64,000 nucleotides of DNA from an uncultured Clostridia bacterium (GCA_932222125.1 CAKNZJ010000265.1:1-64000); one strand, 5' to 3'; positions 16,288 through 24,961 are shown, numbered from the stretch's first letter. The notes: generated by a model from the sequence alone, not told the origin. Numbers and translations: made by a program.

Positions 16288-18059
16288 AGTCCACGATCCC
16301 CTGTCTTCTCAAGCTCTTCCATCACAATGCGGTAGTAATCCTTGGCATACCGATACTGCCGCAGGGAATAGTCCCCAAATTCTACACCCAAGCTCCTCTT
16401 ATACTCACACCAATTGCTCCACAACAGACCGCAGACAGCGATATAACTATAGATTTTGATCCTGGTATTGATCGGACATCCCTCCACAAAATACTGGTCG
16501 ATCAGCCCATCCACATGAATCCGGTCATACATGGCATAGATACAGAACATGGCAATATCGACATGGGGATCCTGCATGGCTGCGTACTCCCAGTCGATGA
16601 GACAGATTTTCTCCTCACCCTGGGCATTTTGATAAAACAGAAAATTGTCAGGTACCGCGTCGATGTGGGTGAGCACCTTTTCCCCCGCCTGAGCGTCAAT
16701 AAAAGACCGCAAACGCAGCACATCGGCCTTGGTCTGTTGATAGTTCCGGTATGCGGAAGGCTGTCCCTCCCACAGGCTTTCGTAAAAATCAATGCGGTCA
16801 AATAGGTCAAACTCGTGGTCGGTTTTCAGGGACAGCCTGTGAAAGGAACGCAGTTTTTTCATACACGCCCCTGTCTCATCTGGGTTCAATGGATCACAAG
16901 TCCTGGCCCCCTCAATAAAGCGGCTGATTTTATATCCGCTGTTCGGATCAATATAGACCACATCCTCGCAGATATCCCTGCCCCGAATCAGCCGGTACAC
17001 TGCCGCCTCATCCTGCCGCCTGATGAGCTGGCCAGTACCCTCCCCGGGAATGCGCATGATGTATTTCTTGTCATCACAGACGAAATGGAAGGAGCGGTTT
17101 GTCATCCCCTTTTTCAGTGCGGTGATGTGGGTAATCTTCTCCATATCCGCCTTTAAAACCTCTGCTATCACCTGCATTTTGTCCGATTGCAGGTGACCAG
17201 AATCGCCATCCAGCTCCCGCAGCTGCTCATAGGTATTGATCTCTACCACCTGTCCGGCGGGAACCAACCGGGCCTTGACCATCATTTTGTCCTTGTGGTA
17301 CAGGGCAGACTCCCAAAACAGTCCATTGCTCCGCCGGTCACCGCACAGTGCGGCGATCTGCGCTCGGACAGCTGGCACCTGCTCGTCTCCCAGGTAGGCG
17401 ATCCCCGTCATAACGTTTCCGCCAACTCCCTGAGAGATGCTCACCAGTTCCCGCTTGCGGTTGACCCGCACCGTACTGTCCTTGTCCAGTCGATCCCCCA
17501 CCATGTACCAGGAATACAGCTCCCAATGGCGGAAGGGATTTTCTTCACACCACAGGTCACAGGGGAGAATGTAGCTGTTGGACAACTGGTTTTCCATCAG
17601 TTTCAGGGAATATAAGTTGTTCTTCTCCCCATAGTCTGGGTTAACCACGAGCTGGACGCCATAGTCATCTATAAGGTACTCAAACCGCTCCTTCATATAA
17701 CCAACTACTACATAAATCTCACGAATACCAACCCCATGGAGCTGCTTGATTAACCGTTCGATCAGGGGCTCCCCACGCACCTCCAGAAACGCTTTAGGCG
17801 TCTCCATATTGATGGGCACCATCCGCATTCCAAAGCCCGCCGCTAAAATAACAGCGTTTCTTGGGGCTCTTCGGACAAATTCTAGACGGGCCTTCTCTGT
17901 AAGCTGGACACTGTTGCTCAACCATCCCTCCCGCATCAACTCTCGCAGGCATTGATTGACCGTTCCAAGGGAGTGGCCGCAACGATCCGCCAAAAGGCGC
18001 TGTGTCTCATAGGGGAATTGGCTTAACGACAATAAGATATCGTACGCTTGAATGTTCAT
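16275..18059 (-). CDS. HTH - nucleotidyltransferase - choline kinase fusion (LicC/LicA)
   Basis: Three modules in 594 residues. Residues 1-60 are a winged-helix DNA-binding-like domain (AYDILLSLSQFPYETQRLLA, then GTVNQCLRELMREGWL). Residues 68-300 are a nucleotidyltransferase (VILAAGFGMRMVPINMETPK, GYMKERFEYL). Residues 310-594 are a LicA/aminoglycoside-phosphotransferase-type kinase with the catalytic loop HIDAVPDN at 465-472 and the metal aspartate in LIDWEYA. The protein should phosphorylate choline and activate it to CDP-choline, possibly sensing or regulating through the HTH part. I start at 18059 because related proteins begin MNIQAYDIL; an in-frame ATG ten codons upstream exists. It overlaps licC downstream. 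The HTH domain on a metabolic kinase is unusual, and its role is unknown. Confidence 0.8.
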   Translation of the reverse strand: MNIQAYDILLSLSQFPYETQRLLADRCGHSLGTVNQCLRELMREGWLSNSVQLTEKARLEFVRRAPRNAVILAAGFGMRMVPINMETPKAFLEVRGEPLIERLIKQLHGVGIREIYVVVGYMKERFEYLIDDYGVQLVVNPDYGEKNNLYSLKLMENQLSNSYILPCDLWCEENPFRHWELYSWYMVGDRLDKDSTVRVNRKRELVSISQGVGGNVMTGIAYLGDEQVPAVRAQIAALCGDRRSNGLFWESALYHKDKMMVKARLVPAGQVVEINTYEQLRELDGDSGHLQSDKMQVIAEVLKADMEKITHITALKKGMTNRSFHFVCDDKKYIMRIPGEGTGQLIRRQDEAAVYRLIRGRDICEDVVYIDPNSGYKISRFIEGARTCDPLNPDETGACMKKLRSFHRLSLKTDHEFDLFDRIDFYESLWEGQPSAYRNYQQTKADVLRLRSFIDAQAGEKVLTHIDAVPDNFLFYQNAQGEEKICLIDWEYAAMQDPHVDIAMFCIYAMYDRIHVDGLIDQYFVEGCPINTRIKIYSYIAVCGLLWSNWCEYKRSLGVEFGDYSLRQYRYAKDYYRIVMEELEKTGDRGLCIR

Positions 18060-18102
18060 AATATGATATATCCTTATTTTTGCGAACAATTGACTTTAGT
18101 CA

Positions 18103-18138
18103 TGCCCCTGGCCAAGTATGTTAGTGTGGCCAGGGGCA
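18103..18138 (-). terminator. Hairpin between the YidC-TagF fusion and the choline genes
   Basis: TGCCCCTGGCCA pairs with TGGCCAGGGGCA around a 12-base loop, between the stop of the upstream gene (18157) and the start at 18059. The T run afterwards is weak, so this may reduce rather than stop transcription into the choline genes. Confidence 0.5.
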
Positions 18139-18156
18139 GCATGGTAAAACCAAACC

Positions 18157-20274
18157 TCAGCCTCCATTTTTTTTGCCGGAAGCAGAGGTGGCAGCTAATT
18201 TTACGCTCTCCGGTCCATAGCGGCGCTGGAGGCGGTGAATGATGTACTCCGCTCCCACTTCTCCGCTTTGGCCCAGATGATAGAAGTGCTGCTGCTTTAG
18301 GGCAATAATACGATCCCGATAGTCCTGCTGGTGGGCCAACAACTCCTCCACAATAGCAGCCAGATCCTTTACTTCACTCTTCTCCACTTGGCGTCCCACC
18401 TTAGATCGGGCAGTGATATCAAAGGGCACCAGGGGAATCTTCTGCCAATCCTCGTTTACCACCTTCATCTCCGTATTGATAAAGAGAGACGGTTTGTCAG
18501 TTGTGAAGGAAAACTCAAAGGCAATGCCGCTCCAGTCGGTGATCAGTAAGTCAGCGGTGTACACGGTCACGTTGGAGGAAAAGTCCGTCTCAATCATGAA
18601 GTCATCACTGACCTTGTCCCGGTAACGCCGAATTATCTCCTTCATCTTCATGGGAAACCGGCGGATATACTGAGGATGTGGACGGATGACAATGCGGTAG
18701 CCCTGGCCGTACAGGGCGTTTACCAGGTCGTCCAAACAAGAGTCCATGATGTTATCATACTGCCACGATGGGGCAATGAGGAGGGTTTTCTTTTTGTTTT
18801 CCTCCTTCTCCATGGCCTGATAGCCGGCTATCATATCGTCAATGAGCCCGTAGCCGCACTCGATGATGCGCTTTTTCTTGGTATGCCTGAGCTTCTCAAT
18901 CGCCCGGGCCTCAATTGCCTGTTCCCGGCTCACCACAAACAAGGTGTCATAGGCATCCAGCGCTCCAGTGCGATAGGCCAAATTATCGCTGCTGCACCCG
19001 TGGTCCATGAAGATATACTCCACATTATCCTTCAAGCGAGAGCGCTTGATATGGTACTTCTCTAGGTCAGGGGTGGTCATCACCACGATGTCTGCCTCCA
19101 CCTTCATCATCAAAGAGATGAGCCGGGTATCATTCACATAATAGGGCCGGATACGAGGCTCACCGCTTTGAAAGATGGCATCATCAGGGTCGCTTGTGAC
19201 ATAGTGGATGGTCAGATCCGTATCCCGCAGCAGCGCCTCGATGAGGGCCCGGAAGTATTTATAGAACCCGCTGCCCTCGGAATAAAACATCACCCGAATA
19301 TTCCCCCTGTTTTCAGGTGCAAAAAACTCCTTATAATATTTCTTGGCCAGGGCCGAATTTCTTTTCTTACGAACCCGATCCTCCGCGGCAGTACGCTTCA
19401 TTTCGTCCAGCACACCGTAGTCGATATACTCTTTTGGCGAGTAGATGGCATTCACCAAGAACATCACGCCAATGGAGAATAAATTGCCAAAGATCCAGTA
19501 CAGCCCCACCCCAGCGGGGACAATAAATGCGAAAAAGGAGGAAAACCCAATCATGAACAGGGTCATGCCCCACTGTGACAGCCTGTTTTGTTCAATCTGC
19601 AGAACATTGACCTTATTCTGCACCCAGCACATGAGCAGCGCGGACAATCCCGCCAAGACCGGAATCAAAAACAGGGCATTCAACGCCTGGATGCTTGGAG
19701 TCGCTGCCAAATTGATTCCCACGAAGTTCATGTTCAGATTCTGAATCTGTCCAATGGCCGCCGCCGCCCCAGGGATGGCGGCAAAGCTTTCCGGAACGGC
19801 CCGCACCTGCTCCACCACCGCCAATTGTGCCGTGGAGCCCAGCTCTTCCAGTGTCACAGACGACAGCTCCGCCGTTTTCTCCATCAATGCCTGCTGAAGC
19901 TGTGGAGAGAGGTGAAGCAAGTGCTTCAGCGGTTTATATACCACATCCAACAGGCCAAAAATAATGGGAATCTGGAGCAGTAAAGGGATAACACCTGCCA
20001 TTGGATTATAGTGTTCCCGCTTGTATAGAGCACTTTGGGCATCGATGAACGCGTCGTTATCGTCTACGTACTGGTAACGCAGCATGTTCAGCTGGGGCTT
20101 CATCTTTACCATTTTTATGGAGTTTTTCTGCACCAGCAGGGAGATAGGAAACATGACCACCTTGGTCAGCAGGGTAAACACGATAATGGCCACACCGTAA
20201 TTGCGCAGCAGCCGGTAGCACAAATACATCAGATAGCCTAAGGGCGTACCAATGATGCTATTGATCAATTCCAT
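18157..20274 (-). CDS. YidC/Oxa1 insertase fused to a CDP-glycerol-phosphotransferase-like domain
   Basis: 705 residues with two recognisable halves. Residues 1-285 follow the YidC/Oxa1 plan: a first membrane segment (YGVAIIVFTLLTKVVMFPIS), the cytosolic hairpin with QKNSIKMVKMKPQ, a second span (MAGVIPLLLQIPIIFGLLDV), a long loop of about 90 residues, then three more spans ending near VMFLVNAIYSP. A charged linker (AAEDRVRKKRNSALAKKYY) leads to residues 335-685, a TagB/TagF-type glycosyl/glycerophosphotransferase fold with MFYSEGSGFYKYFRA, FMDHG, RPHPQY and LLITDWSGIAFEFSF. Such enzymes polymerise or prime teichoic acids from CDP-glycerol or CDP-ribitol at the membrane. The fusion could anchor the transferase or couple it to membrane insertion. 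The neighbouring CDP-choline genes suggest a phosphocholine-bearing polymer; LicD is absent. Start at 20274 with GAGGTG 15 bases upstream. Confidence 0.85.
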   Translation of the reverse strand: MELINSIIGTPLGYLMYLCYRLLRNYGVAIIVFTLLTKVVMFPISLLVQKNSIKMVKMKPQLNMLRYQYVDDNDAFIDAQSALYKREHYNPMAGVIPLLLQIPIIFGLLDVVYKPLKHLLHLSPQLQQALMEKTAELSSVTLEELGSTAQLAVVEQVRAVPESFAAIPGAAAAIGQIQNLNMNFVGINLAATPSIQALNALFLIPVLAGLSALLMCWVQNKVNVLQIEQNRLSQWGMTLFMIGFSSFFAFIVPAGVGLYWIFGNLFSIGVMFLVNAIYSPKEYIDYGVLDEMKRTAAEDRVRKKRNSALAKKYYKEFFAPENRGNIRVMFYSEGSGFYKYFRALIEALLRDTDLTIHYVTSDPDDAIFQSGEPRIRPYYVNDTRLISLMMKVEADIVVMTTPDLEKYHIKRSRLKDNVEYIFMDHGCSSDNLAYRTGALDAYDTLFVVSREQAIEARAIEKLRHTKKKRIIECGYGLIDDMIAGYQAMEKEENKKKTLLIAPSWQYDNIMDSCLDDLVNALYGQGYRIVIRPHPQYIRRFPMKMKEIIRRYRDKVSDDFMIETDFSSNVTVYTADLLITDWSGIAFEFSFTTDKPSLFINTEMKVVNEDWQKIPLVPFDITARSKVGRQVEKSEVKDLAAIVEELLAHQQDYRDRIIALKQQHFYHLGQSGEVGAEYIIHRLQRRYGPESVKLAATSASGKKNGG

Positions 20275-20318
20275 TGCTGTAAAACAGCACCTCGTTTCTC
20301 TGTTAATCCAGCCCCTGT

Positions 20319-20816
20319 CTATAGCCTATGGAGCTTGGGAAAGTAGACAAAAATCGCCCGACCCAGGATATTCTCCCGGCGGACAAAGGGATCCCTCCAG
20401 AAGCGGGAATCGTTGGAATGACAGCGATGATCTCCTAGCACTAAGTAGCTGTCCTCTGGCACCACCGTTTCCGGATAGCTGTCTGAGGAAAACTCCGTCA
20501 CATACCCCTCATCCAGTAGCTGGCCATCCAGATAGACCCGCCCCTTCCAGAGAGCAAAGGTCTGCCCTGGGACGGCAATGACACGCTTGACAATCCACTT
20601 TTTTCCAAGTTCGGGGTGGTAAAAGAAAATTACATCCCCCGTTTTTGGCTCCTGCCCCCAGTGATAGGCTGTGCGGTTACCCAGCACCATAGCCCCCGCG
20701 GGAATCGTAGGCTCCATGGAGCCAGATGGCACGTGAGCATTCACCAGGATAAAAAGATTTAGCACAGCGGCCAGGACGATCGCCAGCCCTGGAATAAACC
20801 ACCAACGTTTCCTCAT
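20319..20816 (-). CDS. lepB: Signal peptidase I
   Basis: A 165-residue S26-family peptidase that removes signal peptides of exported proteins. One N-terminal membrane span (FIPGLAIVLAAVLNLFILV) is followed by the serine box VPSGSMEPTIPAGAM, the lysine box KKWIVKRVIAVPGQ and box E, YLVLGDHRCHSNDSR. The catalytic Ser and Lys are both present. The start codon lies two bases after the stop of the upstream small membrane protein with no clear ribosome-binding site, so translational coupling is likely. It is followed 44 bases later by the YidC-TagF fusion. Housekeeping or locus-specific processing cannot be told apart from sequence. Confidence 0.9.
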   Translation of the reverse strand: MRKRWWFIPGLAIVLAAVLNLFILVNAHVPSGSMEPTIPAGAMVLGNRTAYHWGQEPKTGDVIFFYHPELGKKWIVKRVIAVPGQTFALWKGRVYLDGQLLDEGYVTEFSSDSYPETVVPEDSYLVLGDHRCHSNDSRFWRDPFVRRENILGRAIFVYFPKLHRL

Positions 20817-20818
20817 TG

Positions 20819-21178
20819 TTACGCGCGATTTTGATGGGCTGCTTCATCCGCTTGTGTGTCCGCCTCCTCCAGCCCAGCTGCTTGGTTATCCACTCCAGTT
20901 CCATCCATCTCGTATCCTCCGTAACCTACATCATCGTCATCGCTCTCCTCGGCACAGAACTGACTGGCGTCACAATCTTTTTTCTTATTCAGTTTGGACA
21001 ATGACCGCTTGAACTTGCGGAAGTAGAAGGTAAACCCTGCCCCTATCGCAATGGCAACGCCCGCAATGATCTGGACGATATATAACATGGAAGCCGGATC
21101 AAAATAGGCAAACGCTGTCACCGAAAATAACAATGAGGCAAAAAAGAAAAAATAGATCATTGAAAACACTTTTTTCAT
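20819..21178 (-). CDS. Small membrane protein with acidic tail, first gene of the envelope operon
   Basis: A 119-residue protein with an N-terminal signal or span (KVFSMIYFFFFASLLFSVTA), then AYFDPASMLYIVQIIAGVAI, a second span, a basic patch (FRKFKRSLSKLNKKK) and a strongly acidic, Gln/Ala-rich tail with DDDD. The sequence 'A-Y-x-D-P-(A/G)...QI-(I/V)-AG' at the junction is one I have seen in short proteins beside surface-polymer genes, but its function is unknown. The ATG at 21178 follows AGGAGG by ten bases; an ATG eight codons upstream overlaps that site and is unlikely. Stop and lepB start are two bases apart. Confidence 0.65.
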   Translation of the reverse strand: MKKVFSMIYFFFFASLLFSVTAFAYFDPASMLYIVQIIAGVAIAIGAGFTFYFRKFKRSLSKLNKKKDCDASQFCAEESDDDDVGYGGYEMDGTGVDNQAAGLEEADTQADEAAHQNRA

Positions 21179-21316
21179 CCTATAAACCCCTCCTAATTGC
21201 ACATTCCGTCAGTCTCTTAAATCAGTTATCACACTTAAATATTGCCCTTCATGACACGCCTCCAGCTTTAGATTCCCGTCCTAATCTCAGAAGATTATGT
21301 TAGCCCTTCCCCCTTT

Positions 21317-21344
21317 ACATTATCTTCCGCCACTGTTTTGTCAA
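21317..21344 (-). promoter_or_regulatory. Promoter of the envelope operon
   Basis: TTGACA at 21344-21339 and TAATGT at 21322-21317 on the minus strand with a 16-base spacer, about 140 bases upstream of the first gene (start 21178). The -35 is perfect and the -10 is weak, which suits an activated promoter. Confidence 0.5.
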
Positions 21345-21363
21345 ATGCCTACAAAGCGTTAAC

Positions 21364-21398
21364 ACCTTTATGGCATGAAACTATCATGCCATAAAGGT
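21364..21398. promoter_or_regulatory. Perfect 15-base-pair palindrome, possible operator
   Basis: ACCTTTATGGCATGA and TCATGCCATAAAGGT flank a five-base centre. No T run follows on either strand, so it is a poor terminator. It lies 20 bases behind the -35 of the minus-strand envelope operon and 175 bases before the -35 of the lipoprotein promoter. A binding site for a dimeric regulator of the envelope operon is the best reading. The rest of 21179-21663 is AT-rich and empty. Confidence 0.45.
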
Positions 21399-21572
21399 TG
21401 CCATGCAAAGCAACAAAGCAAGTGTCTAAAATTTTTGATACACACATAAAAATAGGTGTAAGTCACACTAAATAATTGCACATAAAAATAAAAAAGTCAA
21501 GAACCCACACACAACATTTTGTAACAGGCGCTATGGTTTTTCATCATCCTGTGGTTTTCCCTTAGAAAGAAC

Positions 21573-21601
21573 TTGTTTTATCTAAAAGAAAGTGATATAA
21601 T
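21573..21601 (+). promoter_or_regulatory. Promoter of the lipoprotein gene
   Basis: TTGTTT at 21573-21578, 17 bases, TATAAT at 21596-21601; 62 bases upstream of the ATG at 21664. Confidence 0.6.
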
Positions 21602-21663
21602 GCTTTTGACCTTGTAAATTTATCTTACAAAGTCAAAATTTAAAAAGGAAAGGAAAGAGTACA

Positions 21664-22134
21664 ATGAAAAAGAAAACCTCTCGTTCCCTGATGGCCCTGC
21701 TTCTGGTGTGCGTCATGGCAATTGCCCTGACCGCCTGCTCCAAGAAAGGTGATACTCTCACCAAAGAGCAGTATCAGGAAGCCGTCACTAAGCTGACTCA
21801 AGACTTCGCTGATATTCAAGCCAAGGCCAATGATCTTGATGTCAATGACAAAGACGCCGCCACCAAGCTGCTGACTGAGCTCAAGAAGCCTCTGGAGGAC
21901 TTTAAGAATGTTAAGGCCCCCAAGGAGTTTGACGAAGGCCACGCAAAAATGCAGTCTGGCTGTCAGGCCATGCTCGATTATCTGGATATTGTCATCGATG
22001 CGGCCGGTTCCGATGATCCCACAAGCAAGCTTACCGAGTCTTCTACAAAGATTCAGGAAAAGGTCACCGCCGCTGTCACAGATATGTCAGAGGGTGCCCA
22101 GCTTTTGACCAAGGCTGGTCTGACAGTCTCCTGA
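21664..22134 (+). CDS. Small secreted lipoprotein of unknown function
   Basis: 156 residues. The signal peptide ends in the lipobox LTAC (Cys at about residue 25), so the mature protein is lipid-anchored on the outer face of the membrane. The rest is charged and helical (TKEQYQEAVTKLTQDFADIQ and onward) with three to four long helices and no catalytic motif, resembling helical-bundle lipoproteins of Firmicutes. GGAAAGGAAAG precedes the start. It has its own promoter and terminator, so it is a single-gene unit. Its position between the envelope operon and sigK gives no firm clue. Confidence 0.75.
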   Translation: MKKKTSRSLMALLLVCVMAIALTACSKKGDTLTKEQYQEAVTKLTQDFADIQAKANDLDVNDKDAATKLLTELKKPLEDFKNVKAPKEFDEGHAKMQSGCQAMLDYLDIVIDAAGSDDPTSKLTESSTKIQEKVTAAVTDMSEGAQLLTKAGLTVS

Positions 22135-22160
22135 GCCTAAAGCAAATTTGATACTTAGAA

Positions 22161-22200
22161 AAGCCTCCGCCCTGATGTTTTCTTTCGGGCGGGGCTTTTT
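22161..22200 (+). terminator. Terminator of the lipoprotein gene
   Basis: AAGCCTCCGCCC pairs with GGGCGGGGCTT and is followed by TTTTTG. Confidence 0.85.
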
Positions 22201-22254
22201 GTCATAATATGGACAATCTGCTCCGGCATATAGTTCCACATGGAGGTGGTATCC

Positions 22255-22944
22255 ATGTGGACGGCATGGCTTTTACTGACGCTGAATGGGTTGTTTTTTA
22301 CACTGAGATTGGCAGGGAGCACCGGCTCCTTTCCCCGTGCGCTCACACGGGAGGAGGAACAGGACTGTCTTGCCCGGATGGCCCAGGGGGACAATGACGC
22401 CCGGGATATGCTCATCGAGCACAACCTGCGTTTGGTGGCACACATTGTCAAGAAGTACTACACCGCCAATGGAGATCAGGACGACCTGATCTCCATTGGC
22501 ACCATCGGCCTCATCAAAGGGGTGTCTACCTTTCGCGCCGATCGAAACGTGCGACTGGCCACCTATGCCAGCCGATGTATAGAAAATGAGATCCTTATGT
22601 ACTTCCGCTCCCAGCGGAAACTCCAGGGAGAACTGTCCTTGTCAGATTCCCTGGATGGCGACGGGGAAGGAAGCTCCCTATCACTTATCGACGTGGTGCG
22701 GGTGGACGATAATATGCTGGAGGAACTGGATCTAAGAGACGCCTGCGCCAAGGTGCGCTGTTGTGTGGACAGATGCCTGTCCAGCCGAGAAGCCCATATT
22801 ATTCGCCTACGGTATGGGCTGGACAATTGCCCTCCCCTCACCCAGCGTGAAATTGCCACTTTGTGCGGCATCAGCCGCTCCTATGTATCCCGCATTGAGA
22901 AGAAAGCTTTGGAAAAGCTCCGGGAGGAATATGAGCGCACATAG
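22255..22944 (+). CDS. sigK: RNA polymerase sporulation sigma factor SigK
   Basis: 229 residues, the late mother-cell sigma factor. A hydrophobic pro-sequence (AWLLLTLNGLFFTLRLAG) is followed by SFPRALTREEEQDCLARMAQ, then region 2 (LIEHNLRLVAHIVKKY, DLISIGTIGLIKGV, RLATYASRCIENEILMYFRS) and region 4 with the HTH TQREIATLCGISRSYVSRIE. The sequence is characteristic of the SigK/SigE pair; the short single-span pro-region favours SigK. The ATG at 22255 follows GGAGGTGG by five bases; a start five codons upstream is less likely. The gene is uninterrupted, with no skin element. Its presence shows the organism sporulates or recently did. Confidence 0.9.
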   Translation: MWTAWLLLTLNGLFFTLRLAGSTGSFPRALTREEEQDCLARMAQGDNDARDMLIEHNLRLVAHIVKKYYTANGDQDDLISIGTIGLIKGVSTFRADRNVRLATYASRCIENEILMYFRSQRKLQGELSLSDSLDGDGEGSSLSLIDVVRVDDNMLEELDLRDACAKVRCCVDRCLSSREAHIIRLRYGLDNCPPLTQREIATLCGISRSYVSRIEKKALEKLREEYERT

Positions 22945-22949
22945 TCCGA

Positions 22950-22983
22950 AAAGGGCAGCGGCCTTCCGTCCGCCGCCCTTTTC
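22950..22983 (+). terminator. Terminator of sigK
   Basis: AAAAGGGC-GCGG pairs with CCGC-GCCCTTTT six bases after the sigK stop. Confidence 0.8.
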
Positions 22984-23131
22984 TCCTGTTCTTACCGTGG
23001 TTATAGACAGCTGTCCACACAAGGACACACAAAGCACCACACAATCCTATTGCATATCAAGAACAGATATTATGGCACCATTTATCTCACTCTCTATAAA
23101 GTTTTATCCCTTGTCTTTTTTCTCCACCTGA

Positions 23132-24961
23132 TCACTCTACTGTCACTGACTTTGCCAAATTCCTAGGCTTGTCGATGTCACAGCCCCGCATCAGCGCAAT
23201 GTAATAGGAGAGTAGCTGCAAGGGCACCACTCCTAGAGAGGGCAGCAACAGCTCGTCCGTAGTGGGAATGGTAATCATCCCATTGGCCGTCTTACCCATC
23301 TCTTCCGCATGGTTTTTGGTGGTAAGAGCCAGTACGTCCGCCCCACGGCTCTTTACCTCTACCACGTTGCTCATAGCCTTATCAAACAGCTTGTCATAGG
23401 TAGCCAAAGCTACCACCAGCGTACCATCCTCAATCAGTGAAATTGTACCGTGCTTTAGTTCCCCCGAAGCATAGGCCTCTGAGTGGATATAGGAGATCTC
23501 CTTTAACTTTAGAGATCCCTCCAGCCCAAGGGCGTAGTCCATATTTCTCCCAATAAAGAACACGCTGTCGTGGTTAAAGTACTGGGAGGCATAGTATTGG
23601 ATATCCTGTGTGCTCTCCAGAACCTGCTCCAGTTTGGATGGGAGCAGCAACAACTCCTGGATAACCTGCCCATACCGCTCCTCAGTCATCGTTTCCCGAC
23701 GGCGGGCAAAGTATAGGCCCAGCAAGTCCACCACCGCCAGTTGAGTAGAATAGGCCTTGGTTGTTGCCACAGCGATCTCCGGCCCTGCCCAGGTGTAGAG
23801 CACTACGTCTGACTCCCGCGCGATGGAACTGCCCACCACATTGACGATGGACAAAATCTTTCCTCCCAACCGCTTGGCCTCCCGGAGGGCGGCCATGGTA
23901 TCCAGCGTCTCTCCTGATTGGCTGATGACCACCACCAGCGTGCGCTCATCCACGATGGGCTCCATATAGCGGAACTCAGAGGCCAGTGCCACCTCCACCG
24001 GCAGGCGCAGCAGCTGCTCTAAGTTGTACTTGCCCACCATGCCCACATGGTAGGATGAGCCGCAGGCCACAATATATATCTTGTTAATCTGTCTAATGTA
24101 ATCGTCATCCAGGCCAAAATCCTCAAAGATCACTTCCCCATCCTTGATACGCGGAAAGACGGTGCGGCGCAGGGCCTCTGGCTGCTCCATGATCTCCTTG
24201 AACATGAAGTGTTCATAGCCACCTTTTTCCGCTGCGTCGATCTCCCAGTCTACGTGGAATACCTCCTTTTCCACTGATTCCAGCAGATTATTGTAACACC
24301 GCACCCCTGTCTGAGTCAGCTCAGCCAGCTCCCCATCCTCCATATAGATTACGTCCCGAGTATGCTTGATAATGGCTGTGACATCAGAGGCCAGGAAATT
24401 GAAGTCTTCCCCCAGGCCCAAAATGAGCGGACTGTCCTTACGCACGGCGATCAGCCGGTCTGGCTCGTCGCTGCACACAATACCCAGAGCATAGGCTCCC
24501 TCAATGCGGTGGAGTACCCGGCCCACTGCTTTTAAGATATCCCCATCATAGAAGTATTCGATCATCTGCGCCACCACCTCCGTATCCGTCTCAGAGGTAA
24601 AGGGCACCCCATGGCCCACCAGAAACTCCTTGAGCTGAGCATAGTTCTCAATGATACCATTGTGCACTACTGCAATCTTTCCACTCTGGCTGACCTGGGG
24701 ATGGGAGTTGACATCGGAAGGAGCCCCGTGGGTAGCCCACCGGGTATGCCCAATGCCAAGCTGTCCCTGGATGGCCCTCCCCTCCTGGATCTGATCAGAC
24801 AGCACCCGCAGCCGCCCCTTGGCCTTTGCCACCTTTAGTCCGCTGTTGCCAAACACTGCCACCCCGGCTGAGTCATATCCCCGATATTCCAGACGGGCCA
24901 GTCCGTCCAGCAAAATGGGCGCTGCCTCCTGATTACCCACATATCCTACAATTCCACACAT
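23132..24961 (-). CDS. glmS: Glutamine-fructose-6-phosphate aminotransferase
   Basis: Makes glucosamine-6-phosphate from fructose-6-phosphate and glutamine, the entry step to peptidoglycan and other amino-sugar polymers. 609 residues, as usual. The class II amidotransferase domain starts at the catalytic Cys2 (MCGIVGYVGNQ) and includes GHTRWATHGAP. Two SIS domains follow, with the sugar-phosphate motifs ACGSSYHVG, SQSGETLDT and the C-terminal AKSVTVE. AGGAGG precedes the ATG. It lies 32 bases downstream of hprK and is co-transcribed with it. That gap is far too short for a glmS ribozyme, so the gene is not controlled that way here. Confidence 0.97.
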   Translation of the reverse strand: MCGIVGYVGNQEAAPILLDGLARLEYRGYDSAGVAVFGNSGLKVAKAKGRLRVLSDQIQEGRAIQGQLGIGHTRWATHGAPSDVNSHPQVSQSGKIAVVHNGIIENYAQLKEFLVGHGVPFTSETDTEVVAQMIEYFYDGDILKAVGRVLHRIEGAYALGIVCSDEPDRLIAVRKDSPLILGLGEDFNFLASDVTAIIKHTRDVIYMEDGELAELTQTGVRCYNNLLESVEKEVFHVDWEIDAAEKGGYEHFMFKEIMEQPEALRRTVFPRIKDGEVIFEDFGLDDDYIRQINKIYIVACGSSYHVGMVGKYNLEQLLRLPVEVALASEFRYMEPIVDERTLVVVISQSGETLDTMAALREAKRLGGKILSIVNVVGSSIARESDVVLYTWAGPEIAVATTKAYSTQLAVVDLLGLYFARRRETMTEERYGQVIQELLLLPSKLEQVLESTQDIQYYASQYFNHDSVFFIGRNMDYALGLEGSLKLKEISYIHSEAYASGELKHGTISLIEDGTLVVALATYDKLFDKAMSNVVEVKSRGADVLALTTKNHAEEMGKTANGMITIPTTDELLLPSLGVVPLQLLSYYIALMRGCDIDKPRNLAKSVTVE

